From positions 1 through 59,200 of the IMG/VR virus record IMGVR_UViG_3300031857_000196: a stretch of 59,200 nt of DNA; one strand, written 5' to 3'. The DNA is from a virus. Shown piece after piece: positions 18,240 through 26,489 of this stretch. Each line of letters opens with the position of its first letter. Within the stretch, counting starts at the first letter, position 1. Position numbers and translations under genes: made by a program. Below the pieces are notes generated by a model. That model was not told where the DNA came from and ran no database searches. It saw only the letters and a program-made list of their open reading frames with translations.

Positions 18240-18304
18240 TTGACGACTACCACATGCCCCCCGCCTTCCTGCAGGCGCTGCAGGAGGCCTTCGACGCCGA
18301 GTAG
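18236..18304 (+). CDS. Very short ORF (22 aa), doubtful
   Basis: Encodes MIDDYHMPPAFLQALQEAFD plus two residues, starting with an ATGA overlap to the preceding stop and with GC-rich codon use. It may be a genuine coupled microprotein or the truncated start of a gene lost during the transfer of the GC-rich patch. Confidence 0.25.
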   Translation: MIDDYHMPPAFLQALQEAFDAE

Positions 18305-18584
18305 AATCCCCTCATGGCCCCACTCCTCCCAGCTTGCCGCATATAAACATTTCCCCTGAAATCGGCGGCGCTTTGCTCCAAAAAGCGCATGAATTCAAGC
18401 TTCCGGGTGATTTTATTGCGGCTCTGATGCCTGGCCAGTCGTGACGGGAAAACTTCTAGCGATTCCATGGAGAATTTCATTTTATACTAAGTCTAGAAGC
18501 TCTTGAACTTCACTCAGTTTAATTATTGCAACAATATAATTTAATAGACTGTATTTCCGCTATAATAGATACAAATTAAACATC
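18305..18584 (+). other. GC-rich non-coding remnant after fibre genes
   Basis: About 175 bases keep the foreign base composition but hold no complete gene. One plus-strand frame reads ISPEIGGALLQKAHEFKLPG followed by DFIAALMPGQ and a stop at about 18440, without a start codon, which looks like the 3' end of a host gene. From about 18480 the sequence is AT-rich phage sequence again, with a TATAAT at 18561 and the late box at 18586. Confidence 0.4.
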
Positions 18585-18585
18585 A

Positions 18586-18592
18586 ATAAATA
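18586..18592 (+). promoter_or_regulatory. Late promoter upstream of gene 21
   Basis: ATAAATA box 21 bases before the gp21 ATG; a sigma70-like TATAAT also occurs 25 bases further upstream. Confidence 0.5.
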
Positions 18593-18613
18593 GTTCATAA
18601 TATCTTAAAATTA

Positions 18614-19261
18614 ATGAAATTATTTACAGAAGAAGCACAAGAAGTGAAAATGCTCACTGAAAGTGTGAAAGGAAAGAAAAAACTCTTTATTGAAGGAGTA
18701 TTCTGTCAAGCAGAAATAAAGAATAGAAATGGTAGAATTTATCCGTTTCAAGTTCTTAATAATGCTGTGAATTATTATGTTGAGAATTTCGTTAAATTTA
18801 ATAGAGCTGTAGGAGAGTTAAACCATCCGGCTACTCCGACAATCAACTATGACAGAGTTTCACATTTAATTGAATCTCTTACTCCTAAGGGAAATTGTTT
18901 TTATGGTAGAGCAAGAGTATTAAATACTCCAATGGGTCAAATTGTAACAAACCTACATGAAGAGGGTATTCGTTTTGGTGTTTCATCTAGAGCTGTTGGG
19001 TCTTTAAGACCAACAAATGAAGGTGTTAATATTGTTGGTGATGATTTAATGTTTTCAACTGTTGCAGATATTGTTCATGATCCTTCATGTACTTCAGCAT
19101 TTGTTGAAGGTATTATGGAAGGTAAAAATTGGTATTATGATGTAACTAAAAAAGAATGGTTAATTGAAAATACTAAAAAAACTATCAATAAGTTAGTAGA
19201 TTCGCATCAACTAGAAGAAAAGAAACTTCAATTATTTGAAAGTTTTCTTAATCATATTTGA
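18614..19261 (+). CDS. 21: Prohead protease gp21
   Basis: 215 residues, the usual length. Serine protease that degrades the scaffold and trims the capsid protein during head maturation. His71 in GELNHP and Ser124/125 in FGVSSRAVG fit the catalytic pair of the herpes-type prohead protease fold; NRNGRIYPFQVL and DIVHDPSC are further family segments. Late promoter upstream; scaffold gene follows. Confidence 0.93.
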   Translation: MKLFTEEAQEVKMLTESVKGKKKLFIEGVFCQAEIKNRNGRIYPFQVLNNAVNYYVENFVKFNRAVGELNHPATPTINYDRVSHLIESLTPKGNCFYGRARVLNTPMGQIVTNLHEEGIRFGVSSRAVGSLRPTNEGVNIVGDDLMFSTVADIVHDPSCTSAFVEGIMEGKNWYYDVTKKEWLIENTKKTINKLVDSHQLEEKKLQLFESFLNHI

Positions 19262-19278
19262 TCAAACATTTTACTTTA

Positions 19279-19285
19279 CTAAATA
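19279..19285 (+). promoter_or_regulatory. Late promoter upstream of gene 22
   Basis: CTAAATA 44 bases before the scaffold ATG, followed by an AAAGGAG ribosome binding site. Confidence 0.5.
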
Positions 19286-19329
19286 AACATAGATTAACAA
19301 ATTAATTAGGGTTAAAAGGAGAAATTAAA

Positions 19330-20484
19330 ATGCCTCGTGGTACAAATTTACAAGAAATGGACGCAAAAAATTCTCAATCTAAAACTGCAGTGAATCAGAA
19401 TGCAAAACCTGCAGAACCAATGCAGCACTTAAAGGATAATCTGCCCCCTGGTCAAACTGCAGGCTGGGAAGATCTTGGTGGACCTACTCCAGAAAATTAT
19501 CGTAATGATGATGACTCTGCAAAGTTTAAAGATCCTGCAGGTCGCCTATCTCAAGTGAAAAATGTAGTCACTAAAAATGCAAAGCCTGCAGACCCTATGC
19601 CACATATGAAAAAAGGTGCAGTTAAAGAATCTGCTGAAGATGAAGATGAAGAGCTTCTAGAAGATCAAGAGGATGAAGAGCTTGATGAATTAGAAGAAGA
19701 TGAATCTGAAGAAGATCTTGATGAAACTGAAGAAGATGATGAAGTCTATGAAGAGGATTTTAACGTTGAAGAAGATGTTAATGCTCTTATGGCTGGTGAA
19801 AATCTCTCTGAGGAATTTCAAGAAAAGGCAAGAACCATCTTTGAGGCTGCTCTAAAAACTCGTGCAACTCAATTAAAAGAAGCTCTTGAAGCTCAATATG
19901 AAGAAGCACTCTTAGAAGAAGTTGAAGCCATTAAAGCGGATCTTGAAGAGCGTGTTGATTCTTATCTTGAATATGTAGCCGAAGAGTGGCTAGAAGAAAA
20001 TCGTCTCCAAGTTGAGACTGGAATTAAAGTTAAGGTCACTGAATCCTTCTTAGTAGGTCTTAAGGGACTTTGTGAACAACATTATGTGCAAATGCCTGAA
20101 GAAAAGTATGACGTGCTGGAAGGCATGGTAGAAAAACTAGATGAAATGGAAGATAAACTCAACGAGCAAATTGAGAAGAACATCCGCTTAAACCAAAGAC
20201 TCTCTGAGTCGGTTGCAGATAGGATTCTTGATGAGGTATCTGAAGGACTTGCAGTCACTCAGAAAGAGAAGCTCGCCACACTTTCTGAAAGTGTTGAGTT
20301 TGAAAGTGAATCAAGCTATAGAGAAAAGCTTTTAACTCTTAAGGAATCTTATTTCCCTGCTCGTAGAGTTAATAAGCAGGCTAATTTAGAGAATCTGTCT
20401 GAAGATTTTGTCTATTCCTCAGAACCTGTTTCTGGCACAATGGCTCAATATCTCGCAGCTCTTCAAATGATTGGCCAAAGTTGA
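19330..20484 (+). CDS. 22: Prohead scaffold (core) protein gp22
   Basis: 384 residues. Very acidic stretch at about residues 105-150 (runs of Glu and Asp) followed by long helical coiled-coil regions (KTRATQLKEALEAQYEEALL), as in cyanophage gp22. A sequence related to SKTAVNQNAKPAEPM occurs twice near the N terminus (second copy VKNVVTKNAKPADPM). It forms the internal core around which gp23 assembles and is then degraded by gp21. Codon use is richer in GC than neighbours, as in gp23, fitting high expression. Confidence 0.9.
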   Translation: MPRGTNLQEMDAKNSQSKTAVNQNAKPAEPMQHLKDNLPPGQTAGWEDLGGPTPENYRNDDDSAKFKDPAGRLSQVKNVVTKNAKPADPMPHMKKGAVKESAEDEDEELLEDQEDEELDELEEDESEEDLDETEEDDEVYEEDFNVEEDVNALMAGENLSEEFQEKARTIFEAALKTRATQLKEALEAQYEEALLEEVEAIKADLEERVDSYLEYVAEEWLEENRLQVETGIKVKVTESFLVGLKGLCEQHYVQMPEEKYDVLEGMVEKLDEMEDKLNEQIEKNIRLNQRLSESVADRILDEVSEGLAVTQKEKLATLSESVEFESESSYREKLLTLKESYFPARRVNKQANLENLSEDFVYSSEPVSGTMAQYLAALQMIGQS

Positions 20485-20527
20485 ATATAACATCAATCAA
20501 ATTCAAAACTATTAAAGGTAAACGCAA

Positions 20528-21943
20528 ATGTTTCTAAACGAACAACACAATTTGCAGGAAAAGTGGGCACCGATTCTCAATTTTGATGGCGTTGAGCCTA
20601 TCAAGGATTCTCATCGGAGACAAGTCACTGCAACCCTGCTAGAAAACACTGAAAAGGATCTTCGTGAGCAAAGTGCTTTTGCTCGGGGGATGCTCTTTGA
20701 ATCTCCTACTACTTTCGCTAATGCTCCTGGTGCTGGTGGTGGCTTCAGTGGTTCTGCCTCTGGGGCTGGCCCTGTTGCTGGTTTTGACCCGATCATGATT
20801 TCAATGATTCGTAGGTCAATGCCTAATCTTATTGCATATGATGTGTGTGGTGTGCAAGCAATGAATGGCCCTACTGGTCTTATCTTTGCGATGCGCTCTC
20901 GCTATAACAATCAAACTGGTAGGGAGACCTTCTTTGATGAAGTGGATAGCTCCTTCTCTGGTCAAGATAGTGGTTTCAATCTGACTGGTGGATTTACTGA
21001 TGCCAATGTTGGTATGGGTACTACTAACTTTGCAAATCTTGGGTCTAATCCTGGGCTGCTTAATCCTGTTGGTACTGCATCTTCTCTTGGCTATCAAGTT
21101 GGCCAGGCAATGAAGACTGGTGATGCCGAGCAGCTTGGCTATGCCACGGGTGATCAATTCAATGAGATGAGTTTCTCCATTGAACGGGTTCCCGTAGAGG
21201 CTAAATCTCGTGCTCTGAGGGCCGAATATTCTATGGAACTTGCTCAGGATCTTAAGGCTATCCATGGTCTTGGTGCTGAAGCCGAGTTGGCTAATATTCT
21301 GTCTAGTGAAATTTTAGCTGAAATTAACCGCGAAGTTATTCGCACAGTTTATAAAGTGGCTGAGCAAGGTGCTGCAGTAAACGTTGCGACTCCTGGTGTA
21401 TTTGACCTTGACGTTGACTCTAATGGCCGTTGGTCTGTGGAGAAATTCAAAGGTCTTCTGTTCCAGATTGAGCGCGATGCTAATGCTATTGCACAGCGCA
21501 CTCGTCGTGGGAAGGGCAACATTATTGTTTGTTCTGCTGACGTGGCTTCAGCTCTTACTATGGCTGGTGTACTTGATTATACTCCTGCTCTTAATGCTAA
21601 TTTGACTGTGGATGATACTGGCAATCTATTTGCTGGGACTCTTATGGGCAAATTCCGTGTTTTTATTGATCCATATTCTGCCAACGTTAGCGAAACTCAA
21701 TATTATGTGGTTGGGTTTAAGGGTACAAGTCCCTATGATGCTGGAATTTTCTATGCGCCATACTTACCTCTGCAGATGTTTAGGGCGGTTCATCAGGACT
21801 CATTCCAGCCGCGTCTAGCCTTTAAGTCTAGATACGGTATCGTGGCGAACCCTTTTGCTGAAGGTCTAGAACAAGGTCTTGGTAGATTGCGTATTAATTC
21901 CAACCGCTACTACCGTCGCGTAGCAATTCGTAATCTTTCCTGA
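20528..21943 (+). CDS. 23: Major capsid protein gp23
   Basis: 471 residues, normal for cyanophage gp23. HK97-fold shell protein. Landmarks: WAPILNFDGVEPIKDSHRRQ near the N terminus, MRSRYNNQTGRETFFDE, SRALRAEYSMELAQDLKAIH, NIIVCSADVASALTMAGVLD and YAPYLPLQMFRAVHQDSFQP. GC content is above the local average, probably codon optimisation for high expression. The N-terminal roughly 60 residues should be a propeptide removed by gp21; I cannot place the cut from sequence alone. A strong terminator follows. Confidence 0.97.
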   Translation: MFLNEQHNLQEKWAPILNFDGVEPIKDSHRRQVTATLLENTEKDLREQSAFARGMLFESPTTFANAPGAGGGFSGSASGAGPVAGFDPIMISMIRRSMPNLIAYDVCGVQAMNGPTGLIFAMRSRYNNQTGRETFFDEVDSSFSGQDSGFNLTGGFTDANVGMGTTNFANLGSNPGLLNPVGTASSLGYQVGQAMKTGDAEQLGYATGDQFNEMSFSIERVPVEAKSRALRAEYSMELAQDLKAIHGLGAEAELANILSSEILAEINREVIRTVYKVAEQGAAVNVATPGVFDLDVDSNGRWSVEKFKGLLFQIERDANAIAQRTRRGKGNIIVCSADVASALTMAGVLDYTPALNANLTVDDTGNLFAGTLMGKFRVFIDPYSANVSETQYYVVGFKGTSPYDAGIFYAPYLPLQMFRAVHQDSFQPRLAFKSRYGIVANPFAEGLEQGLGRLRINSNRYYRRVAIRNLS

Positions 21944-21966
21944 TCCATTAAGAACAACAAATCAAT

Positions 21967-21992
21967 AGAGGGCATCAAAAGCCCTCTTTTTT
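21967..21992 (+). terminator. Intrinsic terminator after gene 23, possibly bidirectional
   Basis: Perfect seven-base stem AGAGGGC / GCCCTCT, seven-base loop, then six T. Ends the late capsid transcript. The convergent GIY-YIG gene stops at 21991, so the same hairpin can terminate it, though its own downstream side lacks a long T run on that strand. Confidence 0.9.
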
Positions 21993-22776
21993 ATTGGCTT
22001 TCAACTTTTCTACATTTGTATCCTTTATGGTGATTCCTTCTCCCAGCAGCTACAGAATACATTTTAGATCTACTAATATTTTTAGTAATACAGTATTCTG
22101 ATAAATTTATCACAAATTCTTCAGTACCTTCTGGCGTTATAACTATCCATTCTTTTTGTTTGGACTCAATATTTTTTCTTAATATATCCTCTTGCAAATT
22201 ATATTCTCTAAGTTTTTGTTTTGTTTCTTCTTTAACATATCTACCCCTAGCTTTTTCTCTAATTTTTTGTCTATGCTCTTCAGTTTTTGGTTTACCTCTA
22301 TTAGCTTCACTTATTAATCTTTTTGATTTTTCTGAATGCTTTTTACCAGTATTTAATTTTGAAAGTTTACGTTTAGTTTCTTCACTATGTTTTTTACCAT
22401 AAAACCCATTTCGTTCCCCAAGCATCCTTTCAGGTCTATTAGCAATAAAAATATTAAGAAGAGTTCCACCTTCATCAAATCCAATTCTACCATATTTAAT
22501 AATTTCTTGTTCTTCAAGATTATAGGCATCCTCTTCCCTTAAATCTACACTTATTTTAATAACCATGGGTTCAATACCAGATGCTCTAAGATTTTTAATA
22601 TGTCCTGTTAATCTTTTATTTTTGGTATAGCCAGCAGCAGGAGTTAAATGTTGAAAACATCTTGGTCCTTTACCTTTACCTACATAAAAAGGTGTTCCTT
22701 TTATAGGATTAATAATATGATAGACATAATAAACTGGGCATTCATCGTAATTATTTTCTTTTTCTTTTTTAAACAT
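21991..22776 (-). CDS. GIY-YIG homing endonuclease with NUMOD3 motifs
   Basis: 261 residues. The N-terminal GIY-YIG nuclease has YYVYHIINPIKG and FYVGKGKGPRCFQHL as catalytic segments, followed by EEQEIIKYGR with the metal-binding Glu. The middle has three NUMOD3-type DNA-contact repeats (KKHSEETKRKLS, KKHSEKSKRLIS, KPKTEEHRQKIR), and the C terminus a helix-turn-helix-like NUMOD1 part (LSEYCITKNISRSKMYSV). Free-standing mobile endonuclease of the T4 Seg kind, here placed convergent with the capsid gene. Confidence 0.88.
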   Translation of the reverse strand: MFKKEKENNYDECPVYYVYHIINPIKGTPFYVGKGKGPRCFQHLTPAAGYTKNKRLTGHIKNLRASGIEPMVIKISVDLREEDAYNLEEQEIIKYGRIGFDEGGTLLNIFIANRPERMLGERNGFYGKKHSEETKRKLSKLNTGKKHSEKSKRLISEANRGKPKTEEHRQKIREKARGRYVKEETKQKLREYNLQEDILRKNIESKQKEWIVITPEGTEEFVINLSEYCITKNISRSKMYSVAAGRRNHHKGYKCRKVESQ

Positions 22777-22783
22777 AATTACT

Positions 22784-22903
22784 TTATTCTAAATGAAATT
22801 GAGTTCTTTCTTTAATTTGGTTCGTTAAATGCTTATTACAGCCAATTTTTAGAAAGTCTCTTCCCTTCCAGTTTTGTTTAATAAATTCTTTTAAGTCTTG
22901 CAT
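22784..22903 (-). CDS. Possible microprotein (39 aa)
   Basis: ATG-started frame MQDLKEFIKQNWKGRDFLKI ending in HLE, seven bases before the endonuclease gene on the same strand. No strong ribosome binding site. It could be a small real gene or the 5' remnant of a longer one displaced by the endonuclease. Confidence 0.3.
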   Translation of the reverse strand: MQDLKEFIKQNWKGRDFLKIGCNKHLTNQIKERTQFHLE

Positions 22904-22935
22904 AATAAATATATCGTCTTTAATAGTGTTTACTT

Positions 22936-23871
22936 ATGAATGTTTTATCTCTTTTTGATAGTATTAGTTGTGGTCAAGTTGCTTTAGAAAGAGCAAAAAT
23001 AAAGGTTGACAAATACTATGCAAGTGAAATTGAACCAATGGCAATTAAAGTCACTCAACATAATTTTCCAAATACAATTCAGTTAGGTGACATAAGAAAC
23101 TTAAATGTAACTGATAAGATTGATTTAATTATTGGTGGTTCACCTTGTCAGTCTTTTTCATTTGGTGGCACTAAAACAGGAATGATTACAGAAGAGAAAA
23201 TTGAGATCACAAATTTAGAACAATATCTTAGTCTCAAAGAAAACAATTTTCAGTTCAATGGTCAGTCTTATCTTTTTTAGGAATATGTAAGATTGATTAA
23301 AGAACTTAAGCCCACTTATTTTTTACTTGAAAACGTAAAGATGCAAAATAAGTGGAAGGTTATTATAACAAATTCATTAGGAGTGAAACCAATATTAATA
23401 AACAGCAAATTAGTTTCAGCTCAATCAAGAGAAAGATTGTATTGGACAAATATTCCAGATATAACACAACCAGAAGATTCTGAGATTTATCTGGAATCAA
23501 TTCTACAAAATGACACTGTTCACAAATATTTACCAAAAACTAGACTTGATTATAGTAACTACAACAAGTCTAAAGTAAATAAAACGGTACATAAAAATAC
23601 TGGTATTCATATTGGAAGCAGCAGAAAATTCACAAATCACTTAAGAAATGATGGAAAGTCATTTACTTTAAGAAAAGTAAACCCAAATGGAATATTAGAT
23701 GAAAATTTTAATATTCGCTACTTTACTCCAATAGAAGCTGAGAGACTACAAACTCTTTCTGATAATTATACTCTTGTTGATAATGCCACAAATAGTAAGA
23801 GATATGAACTAATAGGAAATGGTTGGACTGTTGATGTCATTGCTCATATTTTTAAGAATATTAATCAATAA
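22936..23871 (+). pseudogene. C5-cytosine DNA methyltransferase split by an amber codon
   Basis: Both halves lie in one frame, divided only by TAG at 23278-23280. First half: motif I VLSLFDSISCGQVALERA, motif IV GGSPCQSFSFGG with the catalytic Cys. Second half: motif VI LLENVK, motif VIII SAQSRERLYW, and motifs IX-X (EAERLQTLSDNY, ELIGNGWTVDVI). The junction reads GQSYLF-stop-EYVRLIKEL; related enzymes have LFWEYVR, so a TGG to TAG change best explains it. Without suppression the N-terminal product lacks motifs VI-X and should be inactive. A functional form would methylate phage DNA against host restriction. TAG is an ordinary stop elsewhere here. Confidence 0.85.
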
Positions 23872-23955
23872 TGTTTGAACTATAAAAGCTTTAAGTTCTT
23901 CCATTTAGTTTTAAATGTGAAACACATTACCCTTTACCCAATAGCCATTTCTTCA

Positions 23956-24297
23956 TCAATCATTTGGAAGTTTCTGCAATGCGTCTTTAATAATTGCAGC
24001 ATCTAGGTATGTTGCCACATTATTCTCAATTTTTTCAAGTGACTCAAGTGCCTTCTCTTTTAGAGTTGGAGGTTTGGGGCGACGATATGCATGGAGATAA
24101 CTACCATCAAGGTGAAGGCTTTGCGTATCCATCCAATCACAACACGCATTCAATTCTTGGTTTGCTGCCCATTTAGATGCTCGGTCAATCATATAATCCT
24201 CACGCTCAACACTTATGACTTTGACTGGCGACTCAGATTGCCATTGTTCTCGCAACTCAGACGATGGAATAATCGGATATTGTTCAAGCTTTTTCAT
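23956..24297 (-). CDS. Hypothetical protein (113 aa)
   Basis: Contains ASKWAANQELNACCDWMDTQ, a motif I associate with small proteins of unknown function in picocyanobacteria and their phages, and an Arg/Pro segment YRRPKPPTLKEKALESLEKI. Last gene of the long minus-strand block; converges with the broken methyltransferase. Confidence 0.6.
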   Translation of the reverse strand: MKKLEQYPIIPSSELREQWQSESPVKVISVEREDYMIDRASKWAANQELNACCDWMDTQSLHLDGSYLHAYRRPKPPTLKEKALESLEKIENNVATYLDAAIIKDALQKLPND

Positions 24298-24330
24298 AAT
24301 TGTTTGTTCTTTAGGGTGGCTAGGGAGTTC

Positions 24331-24844
24331 TTAATTATACAATCTAAACCATTCAAAATCATGTTGAATATTAGTATCCATAACACATAATTCAACCTTT
24401 CCCCCATAACTTTGAGCAAAGCGTTCAAATTTTTCAACATTATAACATCTGTGTGTTTCAATAAGTTCTTCTGTAAGTATTAAATTTGCCAGATATAATG
24501 TTTTTACTTGTAGGCATATAATAAATTGGTCTTTGGACAATTTTATTATGTGTCTCAATATATTTAAAGTCGTTCAGATCTAATCCATCATCATAAGGAG
24601 TTTCAATTTTTACTCTAAAAATTGGAGTACCTTGAATTTTTTGTAAAATAGATCCTAAGTATGAAATTGCATTCTCTTGACTATGAAAGGATTTAGTAAT
24701 AGTTGTCATCCAATCTCGCTGAATTTCAAAACCTTCTTTATCAAGCATGGCAATTCCAAGGATAGGGATACCAAACTCACTTAAAGCTTTAATAGATTGT
24801 TCATGTGCAGTGATATGAAATTCATAGTTACGTTCTTTGCTCAT
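24331..24844 (-). pseudogene. Hypothetical gene broken by a probable one-base frameshift
   Basis: Two overlapping minus-strand frames (24844-24458 and 24558-24331) join into one coherent protein if one base is removed from the AAAAA run around 24500. The upstream frame then reads YYMPTSK and continues as TLYLANLILTEELIETHRCY in the other frame, with a full-length C terminus ending DFEWFRLYN. Without the correction the first product ends in an unlike basic tail (GKFNTYRRTY). No family recognised. It could instead be two overlapping genes or a sequencing error at the homopolymer. Confidence 0.5.
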
Positions 24845-25053
24845 GAACTCATAAACTCCTCATAAGCTTTAATAGCATCTTCAATCTTTTTCTTTAAATT
24901 TTTAGCCATTTCTAAATCTAGAATTTCTCTATGAACATAAATTTCATTTTTAATCTCTAATTCAAATCCCATTTCTTTGTTAGTAAATGCCACAGTTACG
25001 TTGTTGTTACCATAACGTAGGGGATGAGTTCCAAAATTAATTTCTTTATTCAT
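24841..25053 (-). CDS. Hypothetical protein (70 aa)
   Basis: Small protein with a beta-rich start (NNVTVAFTNKEMGFELEIK) and a C-terminal helix (LEMAKNLKKKIEDAIKAYEE). Overlaps the next gene's ATG by four bases, so translationally coupled. No family recognised. Confidence 0.6.
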   Translation of the reverse strand: MNKEINFGTHPLRYGNNNVTVAFTNKEMGFELEIKNEIYVHREILDLEMAKNLKKKIEDAIKAYEEFMSS

Positions 25054-25104
25054 TTGATGATTAGTTGTAATAATTTTTAATGTTCGGGGTTAATTGCTTG
25101 CTCA

Positions 25105-25419
25105 TTACAATCCTTTCAACCGCTTAAGTTTTGCTTCAGTCCTAGCTATAGTCTTTTGCATTTTCTCCATACGAACTCTATATTCTGCATCAGATTCTTC
25201 CTGTTCGTAATATAATGCAGTTCCATGTCCAGATGGGCCACCAAACCCTACACCAACATACTTAATTCCATTTGGGTCTGGTTCATCAGTATCAGGATTT
25301 CTCAAGGTTTGAGACCACTCCTTAAGTTTTTGAAGTCTTTCAATCAATTCATCAAATGTTCCTTCAAGGTCATCAAGTTCAAGACCATATTCTTTTTTGG
25401 TTAATTTTCTAAGATTCAT
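25105..25419 (-). CDS. Hypothetical protein (104 aa)
   Basis: Helical ends (LDDLEGTFDELIERLQKLKE and EYRVRMEKMQKTIARTEAKL) around a Gly-rich centre (KYVGVGFGGPSGHGTALYYE). An AAGGAG ribosome binding site precedes the ATG. No family recognised. Confidence 0.65.
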   Translation of the reverse strand: MNLRKLTKKEYGLELDDLEGTFDELIERLQKLKEWSQTLRNPDTDEPDPNGIKYVGVGFGGPSGHGTALYYEQEESDAEYRVRMEKMQKTIARTEAKLKRLKGL

Positions 25420-25447
25420 TTTAATCTCCTTGTTTTAATAATGTTGA

Positions 25448-25717
25448 TTAACTTAAATCAATAAGTTTCCCATTACCATCAATCCAGGCAGAATTTGGTA
25501 AAGGAAGTTCACATAATTGTTTAATGTGAACTCGTCCTCTTTCAGTTGTCGTGTATTCACTTTCAGTTTCTTCACTATAAAGATTTTCAATAAGATTACA
25601 TTCTTCTAAAAGTTTATATGATTTTTGTACTGCAGATGAATCTACTCTTGGATGAACTTCAGGTGAGCAGTGACAATGAAATAAAACCTCAAGATCACAA
25701 ATTGAAAGGTTTGTCAT
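25448..25717 (-). CDS. Hypothetical protein (89 aa), winged-helix-like
   Basis: The arrangement of helices followed by SEYTTTERGRVHIKQLCELP resembles the wing and last helix of small winged-helix proteins (the T-E-R-G-x-x-x-I pattern is common there). C-terminal NSAWIDGNGKLIDLS. Overlaps the preceding gene by four bases. DNA binding is inference. Confidence 0.55.
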   Translation of the reverse strand: MTNLSICDLEVLFHCHCSPEVHPRVDSSAVQKSYKLLEECNLIENLYSEETESEYTTTERGRVHIKQLCELPLPNSAWIDGNGKLIDLS

Positions 25718-26214
25718 AGTTTTGGTAAGTTAATGGCGTAATGTGGTAACATGTATTTATAAATGTCTGGATATTTTTCAACCCTTTCATAATTTGAATA
25801 TATTAAGCTATAATCTGTCGCATTGCGGCTTGAGGTGATCAGCCAACATTTTCCATCGTTATCACACCATCCAGGTCGTTTCCAGGGATTTTCATTTACA
25901 TGAACTGGATGAATATTACTTGCAGAATTTTCAGAAAGTCTTTTTATTAATTGAGCAGACTTTTTAAGATTATCAAATACTTCTCTTTCTGGACATGGAA
26001 TAATAGTTTTATGTTTACCATCAGGATAAGGATATGGGGTCGCAGCATCAGCATGAAGCTCTAACCAGGCTATAGTTTCTTTTGGAGAACCACTAAAAAA
26101 ATCTATGGCATCTCTAAGGATGTCAATAAGTGCATCGGTTTTTGTGAAATCTTCATTCACTCTTTCTAGCCTCTCAGAAATAAAGGCAGAAAGTTCAGCA
26201 TCGGATGGTTTCAT
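25714..26214 (-). CDS. Hypothetical protein with C-terminal GWCD-DG-CW domain (166 aa)
   Basis: N-terminal 110 residues are helical; the C-terminal 55 contain NPWKRPGWCDNDGKCWL and then a HYAINLP ending. The same C-terminal domain ends the gene at 37811-39127 (NPWEREGWCDKDGRCWC ... HYLPFNATSLP), and I recognise it from short proteins in marine cyanobacteria and cyanophages, without known function. The two Cys, Trp and His residues could form a metal site. Coupled by ATGA to both neighbours. Confidence 0.65.
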   Translation of the reverse strand: MKPSDAELSAFISERLERVNEDFTKTDALIDILRDAIDFFSGSPKETIAWLELHADAATPYPYPDGKHKTIIPCPEREVFDNLKKSAQLIKRLSENSASNIHPVHVNENPWKRPGWCDNDGKCWLITSSRNATDYSLIYSNYERVEKYPDIYKYMLPHYAINLPKL

Positions 26215-26489
26215 TTCATGTCATCGTAATAGAGAGTCTTTGTGCGATTGCATATATTGCAAGAATAATACACGCAATAAAAATCCGAACCAGTTTCAAA
26301 CATGTTCGGGCATTCCCATGATTGTTGTTCAGTGGTACATTTGTTAGAATTGGCGTCTTTCATCACTGGCTGGGCAGGATGGTGGTATATGTAAGAAAGA
26401 ACCTCTTTCCAAGCCTCACCTACGGGTGTACTTTCATCGGTAAAGCCAGAAACCGATTCAATTACATCAATGGCATCTTGAATGTTCAT
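26211..26489 (-). CDS. Hypothetical Cys-rich protein (92 aa)
   Basis: Helical N terminus (MNIQDAIDVIESVSGFTDES), then a Cys-containing segment (CPNMFETGSDFYCVYYSCNI followed by CNRTKTLYYDD) with CxxC that may bind zinc. Four-base overlaps with the genes on each side. Confidence 0.6.
   Translation of the reverse strand: MNIQDAIDVIESVSGFTDESTPVGEAWKEVLSYIYHHPAQPVMKDANSNKCTTEQQSWECPNMFETGSDFYCVYYSCNICNRTKTLYYDDMK

Noticed and set aside
18247-18480. 77-codon minus-strand frame in the GC-rich remnant
   Set aside because: No ribosome binding site, low-complexity composition, and the opposite strand shows a better protein-like fragment.
20816-21265. 149-codon minus-strand frame inside the capsid gene
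   Set aside because: Lies entirely within gp23, has no recognisable family and no start signal.
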